A stretch of DNA of 12,522 nt from Polyangia bacterium. Lineage in GTDB: Bacteria > Myxococcota_A > Polyangia > Polyangiales > Polyangiaceae. The position numbers were made by a program, and so were the translations under genes. Within the stretch, counting starts at the first letter, position 1, and each line of letters opens with the position of its first letter. Below the pieces are notes generated by a model. It ran no database searches. It had not been told where the DNA came from and saw only the letters and a list, made by a program, of their open reading frames with translations. The stretch covers positions 1 to 12,522 of the forward strand of contig JAUILJ010000139.1 in the NCBI GenBank assembly GCA_030433055.1, in the 5' to 3' direction. Below are positions 1-5,857 of this stretch, in pieces.

Positions 1-347
1 CGCTGTGCACCCGACTTGAGGTTCAAGAAGGGGCAGATCTGGATCGCGGCCCAGCTCTCCAAGAAGTGCTCGAGCACGATGTCGTGGTTACCCACGACGT
101 AATAGACGCTGAGCCCGTCTTCGATCAGCCCGCGGATCTGGTTGAGCACCTCGATCGAGTCGCCCGCGAGGTTCGCGAAGCTCGACTGCAGGATCTCGAA
201 GCCGTCGCCGTTGATGCACAGGCTGTAGCGCTCGCGCTTGGCGAATTTGAGGAACCCCGCCAGGTGGTTGTTCGCCTGGGAGAACGGATTGCCGATGTGC
301 AGATCGGAGATCACCAGCAAGCGCGGGTCGTTACACTCGATGATCAA
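1..347 (-). CDS. Calcineurin-like metallophosphoesterase, N-terminal part (3' end outside window)
   Basis: Partial gene running off the left edge; about 115 N-terminal residues are visible. The first metal-binding motif of the calcineurin-like phosphoesterase superfamily, SDLHIG, lies near residue 14. NGDGFEI (the GD motif) and VVGNHD (the GNHD motif) follow in the usual order. These residues bind a di-metal centre that hydrolyses phosphoesters. The SDLH...GD.FE...GNHD arrangement recalls UDP-2,3-diacylglucosamine diphosphatase (LpxH-like) enzymes, but the truncation prevents a specific assignment. There is no signal peptide, so it is probably cytoplasmic. I chose the TTG start at 347-345 because it overlaps the stop of the upstream cyclic-nucleotide-binding gene (TTGA, 4 nt) and begins just before the conserved strand; no upstream in-frame ATG is available. 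The overlap implies translational coupling in a two-gene operon. The family call is secure; the substrate is not. Confidence 0.85.
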   Translation of the reverse strand, partial: MIIECNDPRLLVISDLHIGNPFSQANNHLAGFLKFAKRERYSLCINGDGFEILQSSFANLAGDSIEVLNQIRGLIEDGLSVYYVVGNHDIVLEHFLESWAAIQICPFLNLKSGAQ

Positions 348-955
348 GCGCCGCCCCCAGCCTCGCTGTTTCCTCCGACCTTCGGGTGCTTCACGCTGGG
401 CGGCGACTCCCCTTCGTCGGGGCTGTAGAGCATCACTCCGGCGCGGTGCCCGCTCTCGGCCTGGAGCAACTTCACGAGGCGCGCGTTCAACGTACGCACC
501 CGACCGCTCAGGCGATGCAGCATCTCGAAGGCGAACGTGGGATCACGCCGCATCCGCACCAACAGCCCACCGGCGCTGATCACCAGCAGCCGCGTCTCAC
601 CGAGGGCGCGCGCGTTGGCGTCCCGGGGCAACGACTCGAGCACGCTCATCTCCCCGAAGAAGTCGCCCTTGCCGAGCACCGCCAGCTCGAGCTCGCGCTC
701 CCCCACCTTCTTGCTGATCACGACTTGGCCCGTCTGAATCACGAACATCTCGCGACTGACGTCACCTTCACGCACGACGAGCTCGCCATCGGCGTACACC
801 CGTTCCAGCTCTTTGGCCCGATTCAGCTTCTTCGTCAGCATGCCTTGAGTGGTTCCGTCCTGTGGTACGCGCTCATCTGCCGGGCTGGCCAGAGTAGCAG
901 ACTTGGCCGAGCCCCGATTGCCTAAGCGAGTGCGCTGCTCGGTTGCCCTGTTCAC
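344..955 (-). CDS. Cyclic-nucleotide-binding (CRP/PKA regulatory-type) domain protein without DNA-binding domain
   Basis: A 203-residue protein with a single cyclic-nucleotide-binding beta-barrel at about residues 50-160. The phosphate-binding cassette is visible as GDFFGEMSVLESLPRDANARA (shown here as FFGEM at 99-103 and PRDANARA at 110-117). It keeps the Gly-Glu that contacts ribose and the Arg that contacts the cyclic phosphate in CRP/PKA proteins, so ligand binding is plausible. No helix-turn-helix follows; residues 165-203 are a polar, probably disordered tail. It is therefore a ligand sensor rather than a classic CRP transcription factor. The GTG start at 955 is preceded by a good ribosome-binding site, AGGGAG, about 5 nt upstream; an internal ATG at 841 would drop a disordered leader of 38 residues and is the alternative. 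It overlaps the downstream phosphoesterase by 4 nt, suggesting joint function, perhaps cyclic-nucleotide control of the hydrolase (inference). Confidence 0.85.
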   Translation of the reverse strand: MNRATEQRTRLGNRGSAKSATLASPADERVPQDGTTQGMLTKKLNRAKELERVYADGELVVREGDVSREMFVIQTGQVVISKKVGERELELAVLGKGDFFGEMSVLESLPRDANARALGETRLLVISAGGLLVRMRRDPTFAFEMLHRLSGRVRTLNARLVKLLQAESGHRAGVMLYSPDEGESPPSVKHPKVGGNSEAGGGA

Positions 956-1001
956 GCGGGCTCCCTAATGTAGGCACCTCGACGGCTTTGGGGAGGCTGC
1001 T

Positions 1002-2162
1002 TTGAGCACTCATGAGGGTTTGGGGGTGAGGCGAGACGGTTTCTGGTGTGGGCTGTGCGCGTTGGCGTGCATGGGTCTCACGCTGGGTTGCTCTGACTCG
1101 ACCGACGAGGGGGGCGCCGAGACGGGCTTACCGAAGCAGCGCATCGTGACCGCCGATTTCCTCGAGCAGAAGCTGAGCGTGCTCGACTACTCCAAGGTGA
1201 TCGCCGGGCCCGCCGATGTGGCGGACGTCACCCACAAGTCGCTCGACCTCGCGGGCTATGCGCCGGGTCCGCTGCAGCTCGAGCTGACCCCAGACGGCGA
1301 CACGGCGCTGGTCGCCGTCGGGCCCGGCTTCTACGACAGCCTGGGCATCGTCTTCGGGTTCCCTGAAGTGACGGGCGATGGCGCGCTGCTGGTCGTGAAC
1401 CTGAACGACGACGAGGTCGCGCAGATCCCCACGGCGAGCGCGCCCATGGGCGTCGCCGTTACCCCTGACGGCAAGTTCGGGCTGTCCGCCAATTTCGGCA
1501 CCAAGCTCGCCGGTGGCTCCACGTTGACGCGCGTCGATCTCGAGACGAACAGCGTCGTCGAGGAGGTCGAAGTCGGTGGCAGCCCCGAGCAGGTGCGGCT
1601 CTTCGATGACTCGCTCGGCATGCTCAACACCGCGAGTGAGGGCGGCGCGCGGCGCTTCGATCCAGCGGACGTCGGAGGGAGCCTGTCCGCGGTGGTGCCC
1701 ACCTCCGCGGATCCTTCAGACATCGCGTTCGTGAGCGCCAGCAAGGCGGTGGTGATCGACTCCCGAAATGTGGCCGGCTACTCCGTGGTCACGCTGGACG
1801 GCGGCGACCCCGGCATCAGCGTCGTGGAGCAAGTGCCCACCGACGGGCTTCCTTACGGAATCTGCCATATCCCGGGCACCGACCAGGTGCTGGTCGGCAT
1901 CGCGACGGGCGCGCCGACGCGGGTGCTGCGCATCGACGTGGGCTCCACGCCGTCCAGCGAAGTCGCCCGCTACGATCTCGGCAACACCGAGACCACCTTC
2001 GTGATCAACGTCACTTGCGCTCCCGACGGAAAAACGGCGCTGGTACCCATCCCAAATCAGGACGCGCTCGCCGTGATCAATCTTGAAACCGACCAAGTGC
2101 ACCACATCACAGGCTGGACGAACGCCGCCCCGACGTACGCGCGGGTGTTCTTGGGAGAGTAG
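1002..2162 (+). CDS. Secreted YncE/WD40-like beta-propeller lipoprotein
   Basis: A 386-residue exported protein. A leader with two arginines (R10, R11) and a hydrophobic stretch ends in TLGC (C30), a lipobox-like site, so it is probably a lipoprotein; the -3 residue is Thr rather than Leu, which makes lipidation likely but not certain. The body consists of repeated propeller-type units such as AVTPDGKFGLSANFG, RVDLETNSVVEEVEVGGSPEQV and TCAPDGKTALVPIPNQDALAVINLETDQV. These match the YncE/40-residue beta-propeller pattern (PDGK...; VxDLxT), normally six or seven blades. Such proteins act in the cell envelope as binding scaffolds; no catalytic function is evident. The TTG start at 1002 is chosen because GGGGAGG sits 5 nt upstream. 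The gene diverges from the cyclic-nucleotide-binding gene across only 46 bp, so the two promoters must overlap. No terminator hairpin with a T tract follows. Confidence 0.82.
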   Translation: MSTHEGLGVRRDGFWCGLCALACMGLTLGCSDSTDEGGAETGLPKQRIVTADFLEQKLSVLDYSKVIAGPADVADVTHKSLDLAGYAPGPLQLELTPDGDTALVAVGPGFYDSLGIVFGFPEVTGDGALLVVNLNDDEVAQIPTASAPMGVAVTPDGKFGLSANFGTKLAGGSTLTRVDLETNSVVEEVEVGGSPEQVRLFDDSLGMLNTASEGGARRFDPADVGGSLSAVVPTSADPSDIAFVSASKAVVIDSRNVAGYSVVTLDGGDPGISVVEQVPTDGLPYGICHIPGTDQVLVGIATGAPTRVLRIDVGSTPSSEVARYDLGNTETTFVINVTCAPDGKTALVPIPNQDALAVINLETDQVHHITGWTNAAPTYARVFLGE

Positions 2163-2317
2163 CCAGCGGCGCCTCCGCCCGAGAGCGCGCGGGAGCGTAC
2201 GTGTAGCGCTTTGTCCCCCCGGATCGTCGACTACCAGCCTCCCCCACACGTCTCGCACGCTGCCGTGGCCACGATTCACACGTGAACGCCCAACGTGAAC
2301 CGTAGCGCTCAGTCGAG

Positions 2318-2369
2318 CGTTCGAGTCATCCGTTCGAGGCGCACGTTCGAGTCATCCGTTCGGGCGAGG
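2318..2369. repeat. Four tandem 13-bp repeats (CGTTCGAG core), putative activator-binding array
   Basis: Four copies of an 8-bp core recur at exactly 13-bp spacing: CGTTCGAG at 2318, 2331 and 2344, and CGTTCGGG at 2357. Units 1 and 3 are identical over all 13 bp (CGTTCGAGTCATC), and a 19-bp exact repeat results (2318-2336 and 2344-2362). The array lies in the 284-bp spacer upstream of the small lipoprotein gene at 2447. It covers about -128 to -77 relative to the start site predicted from the sigma-54-like element. That is a normal place for binding sites of a sigma-54 enhancer-binding protein. The rest of the spacer (2163-2317) shows no gene. Repetition is seen directly; the role is inferred. 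Confidence 0.75.
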
Positions 2370-2419
2370 TGCGGCTCGTTCCGCGCAAGACTCGTCACTC
2401 AGCCGGCAAACACTGCAGG

Positions 2420-2435
2420 TGGCGCGGTGCTTGCT
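2420..2435 (+). promoter_or_regulatory. Sigma-54-type -24/-12 promoter element upstream of paralogue A
   Basis: TGGCGCG (2420-2426), four variable bases, then TTGCT (2431-2435). The sigma-54 (RpoN) consensus is TGGCACG-N4-TTGCW; one base differs and the invariant GG and GC dinucleotides are spaced correctly (10 bp between). The same element occurs at 8407-8422 before the paralogous gene, at the same distance from its ATG. The predicted transcription start is about 2446, directly before the ATG at 2447. That would make a nearly leaderless mRNA, the main objection to the call. If it is not a promoter, the conserved GATGGGG just downstream could be a shared ribosome-binding region. Confidence 0.55.
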
Positions 2436-2446
2436 GATGGGGGGAC

Positions 2447-2938
2447 ATGAAACGATTGCTTGCTTGTCTCGTCGCGCTCGGCCTCGGAGTCGGTGCTTGT
2501 GGTCCCACCGAGTGCGACGCATTTCACAGCCTCACGGTGGCAGAGGATGAAGAGTGCCCGAGCAACACCGAGATCGAGGCAGACGAAGGCGGAGGCAAAG
2601 GCTGGGTTGGCGAAGGCGTGAAGACGAGGATGCCAACCTACCAGCGCTGCTGCTACGCGGGCGAGTTCGACTACGTCGCGTTCCTGGATGATTCCTCGAG
2701 GATTCAAACCGCAGACAGACTGTGCATGACAATCTCAGGAGACGCCATCCCCGACACGGGGAGTCCGATCTTCTGTCCCAAGCTGGTCCCCGGCGATCAC
2801 GGCCCGACTGATCGCTTCAGCTGGGCCGCTGACGATACGGATACACGAGACGTCAGCATCGTCAGGGTGGATGGTCCGCCGCAGGTCGATCAAGTAGTGC
2901 CGTCTCGATACGTGTGCTGGTACGACGGATGCTCATAG
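2447..2938 (+). CDS. Small eight-cysteine secreted lipoprotein (paralogue A)
   Basis: A 163-residue protein of no recognised family. MKR, a hydrophobic stretch and the lipobox VGAC (C18) make it a likely lipoprotein. The mature part holds eight cysteines, C23, C37, C68, C69, C93, C110, C157 and C162, probably forming four disulfides outside the cytoplasm. It is paralogous to the protein at 8434-8952. All eight cysteines align, and motifs correspond: ECP/ACP; RCCYAGEF/KCCYDGDF; RLCM/TLCL; IPDTGSPIFCP/VPDDGDVALCP; TRDVSIV/TRDVSVG; VCWY/QCVY. The ATG gives a complete signal peptide. Upstream lie the sigma-54-like element and a 13-bp repeat array. The gene stands alone and converges with the minus-strand gene ending at 2984. 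Function is unknown: an envelope structural protein, an adhesin or an inhibitor would each fit. Confidence 0.85.
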   Translation: MKRLLACLVALGLGVGACGPTECDAFHSLTVAEDEECPSNTEIEADEGGGKGWVGEGVKTRMPTYQRCCYAGEFDYVAFLDDSSRIQTADRLCMTISGDAIPDTGSPIFCPKLVPGDHGPTDRFSWAADDTDTRDVSIVRVDGPPQVDQVVPSRYVCWYDGCS

Positions 2939-2983
2939 CGGCACACTGCCCTTCGACCCCAAGCCGAGCGTCGTGCGCCTGAC

Positions 2984-3625
2984 CTAACCCTCGACCCGAG
3001 CTCGCGTCTCGAATCCCAGCTTCAGCTCCCTGAGCACGCGCTCCGCTTGATGAGCGGGGTTGAGGCGCTGGACAGAGCGCTTCAGGCATGCGTCGTCGGA
3101 GCCAGAGACGCAGAGCACGACGCGGCTCGGTTGCATGACGAAGCAGCCCTGTGAATCGAGCTCCTCCAGCACGCTGAGGTAGAGTTGGTTGAGGCTCTGC
3201 ATGAACGGGGCCCAGTGGCTATCCCAACGCCGCTCGTACAGCGACGGCGCGAGGTCTGGGTTCATGTACTTGCCGAGCGCGTCGCGCAGCTCGCCGAGGA
3301 GCGTGGTCACCTGAGCAAACGGCTCTATCGCGACGTAGGGCCAAGCCCCCTGCGACCAGCGCAGCGCCTGCAGGCGCTGCTCGAGGGCGCCTCCGTCTGC
3401 CGCAGCTGCCACCCGACGCAGCCCCTGCTCGCTCGCCGCCGCACAGTGCAGCTCCAGATCGTCTTCCGCGAGGCAAAGCGCGAAGGCGTAGAACGTCTCG
3501 TGCTCATGGTCGCGCAGCGCCTCCAGCCAGCCGGCGCGAGTCGCCTGGAGCAGCGCCCGATGGAGCTCCTCGCGACTGAAGCTGGGGACCGGCTCGAGCC
3601 AAAGCGGCCAGGGCGACTCAGGCAT
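2984..3625 (-). CDS. DUF4303-like protein
   Basis: A protein of 213 residues from the ATG at 3625; an in-frame TTG at 3634 would add three residues, and neither start has a clear ribosome-binding site. There is no signal peptide or membrane segment, so it is probably cytoplasmic. The N-terminal part, an amphipathic helix followed by ETFYAFALCLAEDDLELHCAAASEQGL (key residues FYAFAL near 46), resembles the DUF4303 family. In that family a helix leads into a strand with the FYAFAL-type motif and a later 'sN/sE' strand. The C-terminal part contains a W/Y-rich stretch (YERRWDSHWAPFMQSLNQLY) and a probable strand ending VVLCVSGSDD, consistent with the same fold. The biochemical role of DUF4303 is not established. 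The gene is 88 bp downstream of the lipoprotein gene at 3723-5009 on the same strand and may share its transcript. Family call by motif memory only. Confidence 0.7.
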   Translation of the reverse strand: MPESPWPLWLEPVPSFSREELHRALLQATRAGWLEALRDHEHETFYAFALCLAEDDLELHCAAASEQGLRRVAAAADGGALEQRLQALRWSQGAWPYVAIEPFAQVTTLLGELRDALGKYMNPDLAPSLYERRWDSHWAPFMQSLNQLYLSVLEELDSQGCFVMQPSRVVLCVSGSDDACLKRSVQRLNPAHQAERVLRELKLGFETRARVEG

Positions 3626-3722
3626 GCACCACAAACGCTAGCAGACCAACCACCGTGCGGATCCAAATTGACGGCTCCACGCAAGCCGAGCGGCAGCTGT
3701 TGGCGTCTGGCGAGCTGGAAGG

Positions 3723-5009
3723 CTAGCGCGCCTTGACGCTGCGAACCAGCCAGTGGGTGCCATCCCACTCCAGGGTGATGTCCACGGGCTTGGGGAAGTC
3801 TGGGCACGGCTTGGTGTCGTCTGAACTCAACGCGCAGTACACGGCCACGCGGCGCTGCGAGGTAGCGCCAGGAAACACCTCGAGGGTGAAGCGCACTGCC
3901 TGGGCGCTCTTGCGCGCCAGCGCTTTCTTCACCGCCTGGCTGAGCCGCCGATGTTCTGGCTGGAGTGCAGCGCTCTGGCTCTGCACCACCGCCTGCTTCG
4001 CCAGGTTCCAGTCCAGGCTGAGCCAGTCGTCGACCAGCTCGGGGATCTCCTTGGGGAAACCAAAGCGCCGGACGAGCGAGCCCGCTTCATACTCGTACGC
4101 CTCGACGCGGGTGCGATCCATCATGGGCAGAAACACTCCGTACCAGTCCAGGTAGGAGAAATTCACGTTGCTCCCCTGGATGCGGACTTTCACTTCCTCG
4201 CACCATCGACCGCTGGTCTCGCGATCGAGCAACGCCTTGGGCGCTACCGGATCGCCGCTTGGCTCGAGCACCCGCATGCGCAGCGCTCGCCAGCACGACG
4301 CCATCCAGGGGTGTGTATTGATCACCGCCAGCAGCGGCTGCTTTGCGCCTTCGGGCTTGAAGACCTCGAGATCCAGCAGGAGCAGCTGCTGCTGCATGTC
4401 CGCGCCATCGTGAGTCACGATGATGCGCGTGCGCATCTGCCCGTCGCGCCACTCGTAGAGCGCGATCCCCGCGCCCTTCTCCGTGTAGAAGGTAGCCACC
4501 GGGTAGCCGGCGGAGAGCAGCACGCCGAAGTGGTCTCGCTTGGCTGGGTCCGCGCTGATCAGCGACACCTGTTCGTTGAGTTGCTTTCCAGTGAGCCTCA
4601 CCCCACAACCCGACTGGAAGAGCTCATCCAAGCGCAAGCGAATGGCCTCGGCGATCGCGCGTTGAGGCTCCTTGGCAGCTGACTTGTCACCGAGCTGGAG
4701 GGTGTTGGCGAACACCTGCTGAATTTTCCGCGCGGGTTTTGGGCACGGCCCGCTACCCCGCGGGGGCTGCTCCGGTTGCTCCTGCTGCTTGGGGTGAGCC
4801 GCGATGGCCGTCGCCTCGGCTGCCCGCTCAGTCTCCGGGGGCTCGGGCGCGGGCGCCTCAACGCTTGGACCCGCCGCTGGGACTCCGAGTGCCGAAGGCT
4901 GGCCCGCACGAGCGCTGTCGGGGGACTCCGCACGCTGGCTCGCGGCGCACCCTGCCAGCGCGCACCAAGAAATCAAAAACACCAAAACACGAGCGATCCG
5001 ACGTTGCAC
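3723..5009 (-). CDS. Hypothetical lipoprotein with disordered Pro/Glu/Ala-rich N-terminal region
   Basis: A 428-residue protein that I do not recognise. A signal peptide with Arg3, Arg4 and Arg7 and a hydrophobic core ends in a perfect lipobox, LAGC (C21), so it should be a lipoprotein of the inner or outer membrane. Residues 22-90 are rich in Pro, Glu, Ala and Gln and look disordered, a tether that may span the periplasm. Residues 90-428 appear globular, with alternating strands and helices. They include a long acidic-hydrophobic strand (LLLLDLEVF), paired cysteines in the C-terminal third (YCALSSDDTKPCPDF), and an end with DITLEWDGTHWLVRSVKAR, which resembles the last strands of small periplasmic domains. 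The start is a GTG at 5009 without a strong ribosome-binding site. The gene diverges from the TetR-family regulator across a 109-bp region with two dyads, so that regulator may control it. Confidence 0.78.
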   Translation of the reverse strand: MQRRIARVLVFLISWCALAGCAASQRAESPDSARAGQPSALGVPAAGPSVEAPAPEPPETERAAEATAIAAHPKQQEQPEQPPRGSGPCPKPARKIQQVFANTLQLGDKSAAKEPQRAIAEAIRLRLDELFQSGCGVRLTGKQLNEQVSLISADPAKRDHFGVLLSAGYPVATFYTEKGAGIALYEWRDGQMRTRIIVTHDGADMQQQLLLLDLEVFKPEGAKQPLLAVINTHPWMASCWRALRMRVLEPSGDPVAPKALLDRETSGRWCEEVKVRIQGSNVNFSYLDWYGVFLPMMDRTRVEAYEYEAGSLVRRFGFPKEIPELVDDWLSLDWNLAKQAVVQSQSAALQPEHRRLSQAVKKALARKSAQAVRFTLEVFPGATSQRRVAVYCALSSDDTKPCPDFPKPVDITLEWDGTHWLVRSVKAR

Positions 5010-5018
5010 GCTGAGCTA

Positions 5019-5042
5019 CTCGAAACCGTGACACGGTGCGAG
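5019..5042. promoter_or_regulatory. Dyad symmetry in the divergent region, candidate TetR-family operator 1
   Basis: ACCGTG-A-CACGGT (5025-5037) is a perfect inverted repeat with 6-bp arms and a single central base. It is flanked by a second matching pair, CTCG (5019-5022) and CGAG (5039-5042), offset by one base. It lies between the divergent lipoprotein (starts 5009) and TetR-family genes (starts 5119). This is where autoregulatory TetR-type operators usually sit. No sequence-specific operator consensus can be claimed. Confidence 0.4.
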
Positions 5043-5055
5043 GGTGAGGTAAACG

Positions 5056-5079
5056 TCGCCTCAGCCGTTCGAGAGGCGA
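5056..5079. promoter_or_regulatory. Second inverted repeat in the divergent region, candidate operator 2
   Basis: TCGCCTC (5056-5062) and GAGGCGA (5073-5079) are perfect 7-bp inverted arms separated by 10 bp. The site is 40 bp upstream of the regulator's start at 5119. Its sequence is unrelated to the dyad at 5019-5042, so one regulator is unlikely to read both the same way. It could alternatively form an RNA hairpin in the leader of the regulator transcript. Confidence 0.3.
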
Positions 5080-5118
5080 TTCCTCGCTTGCTTCAGGCCT
5101 TGGAGGAGGCGGCTGTCG

Positions 5119-5790
5119 GTGCACGGGCACGCTGCGTCGCGCTCAGTGTACTCTTGTGGCGTGTCGCGCCCCGTTGATGCAGATTCCGCTGCCACCTTCG
5201 ATCGCATCCTCGGGGCCGCGCTGGAGGTGCTGGCAGAGACCACGCCGCGCACCTCGGTGTCCGTGCGCAAGGTGGCGGAGCGCGCGGGAGTCAGCCTCGG
5301 CACGCTGCAGTACTACTTCGAGAACAAGGAGCGGCTGCTCGAGGCATGCCTCGACGGCTACTACCAGAGCCTGGCAGAACTCACCCAGCGCGTGCTCGCC
5401 GAGCTGGCGAGCGCGCCGGTCCCCGTGGGCGAAGCCACGATTCGTCGCACCATGGGCGAGTTCTTCACGTTCGTCCGCCAGCACCGCGCGCTGCTGGAGC
5501 TGCGCCTGGCGACCAACGCCATGCGCGGCGAGCTGGCGCCAGAGCGGCAGTCGGAGTTCATGGGCACGGTGATCCGAGAAGCAGCGAGCGTGCTGGAACC
5601 CCATGTGGAAATCGACCATCAAGAAATGAGGCTGACGATTCAGCTGGTCGCGACCAGCATCATTCGCATGGCGCTGCTCAGCCCGGGCGAGCGGATCGCG
5701 CTGACCGGGAGCGACGACGAAGGCGCCATTCAGGAGTTCGTGGAGCGCGCCGCGTGTCGGCTGATTCGCCCAAAGGATCCGGCCACCTAG
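5119..5790 (+). CDS. TetR/AcrR-family transcriptional regulator
   Basis: A 223-residue protein of normal size for TetR-family repressors. The N-terminal DNA-binding domain is typical: a first helix (FDRILGAALEVLAE, about 27-40) leads to the helix-turn-helix SVRKVAERAGVSLGTLQYYF (about 48-67). ENKERLL follows at the start of helix 4. Residues 80-223 form the helical ligand-binding and dimerisation domain; its ligand cannot be predicted. The GTG start at 5119 is favoured because GGAGGAGG lies 9 nt upstream. A GTG at 5161 would remove 14 poorly conserved residues and is also possible. Two dyads upstream and a hairpin across the stop codon are candidate operators. The beta-helix gene starts 67 bp downstream on the same strand, and the unrecognised lipoprotein gene diverges, so either or both may be targets (inference). 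Confidence 0.92.
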   Translation: MHGHAASRSVYSCGVSRPVDADSAATFDRILGAALEVLAETTPRTSVSVRKVAERAGVSLGTLQYYFENKERLLEACLDGYYQSLAELTQRVLAELASAPVPVGEATIRRTMGEFFTFVRQHRALLELRLATNAMRGELAPERQSEFMGTVIREAASVLEPHVEIDHQEMRLTIQLVATSIIRMALLSPGERIALTGSDDEGAIQEFVERAACRLIRPKDPAT

Positions 5791-5822
5791 CCAGCGCGCT
5801 AGGTCAGCGACCGATTCGAATC
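5785..5822. promoter_or_regulatory. Inverted repeats in the short spacer before the beta-helix gene
   Basis: Two perfect symmetric elements occur. ACCTAGC (5785-5791) and GCTAGGT (5798-5804) have 7-bp arms around a 6-nt loop and overlap the regulator's TAG stop. GATTCGAATC (5813-5822) is a 10-bp palindrome. Together they fill most of the 67-bp gap between the TetR-family gene and the beta-helix gene. They could be an operator for the downstream operon or an attenuating hairpin; there is no T tract for an intrinsic terminator. Confidence 0.35.
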
Positions 5823-5857
5823 AGCGGGCCTGGGCTCGGCGGCGCTAGGGTCGGAGC

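Noticed and set aside
386..925. Plus-strand open frame of 179 codons opposite the cyclic-nucleotide-binding gene
   Set aside because: The minus-strand protein has a clear domain, motif and ribosome-binding site; the plus frame has none.
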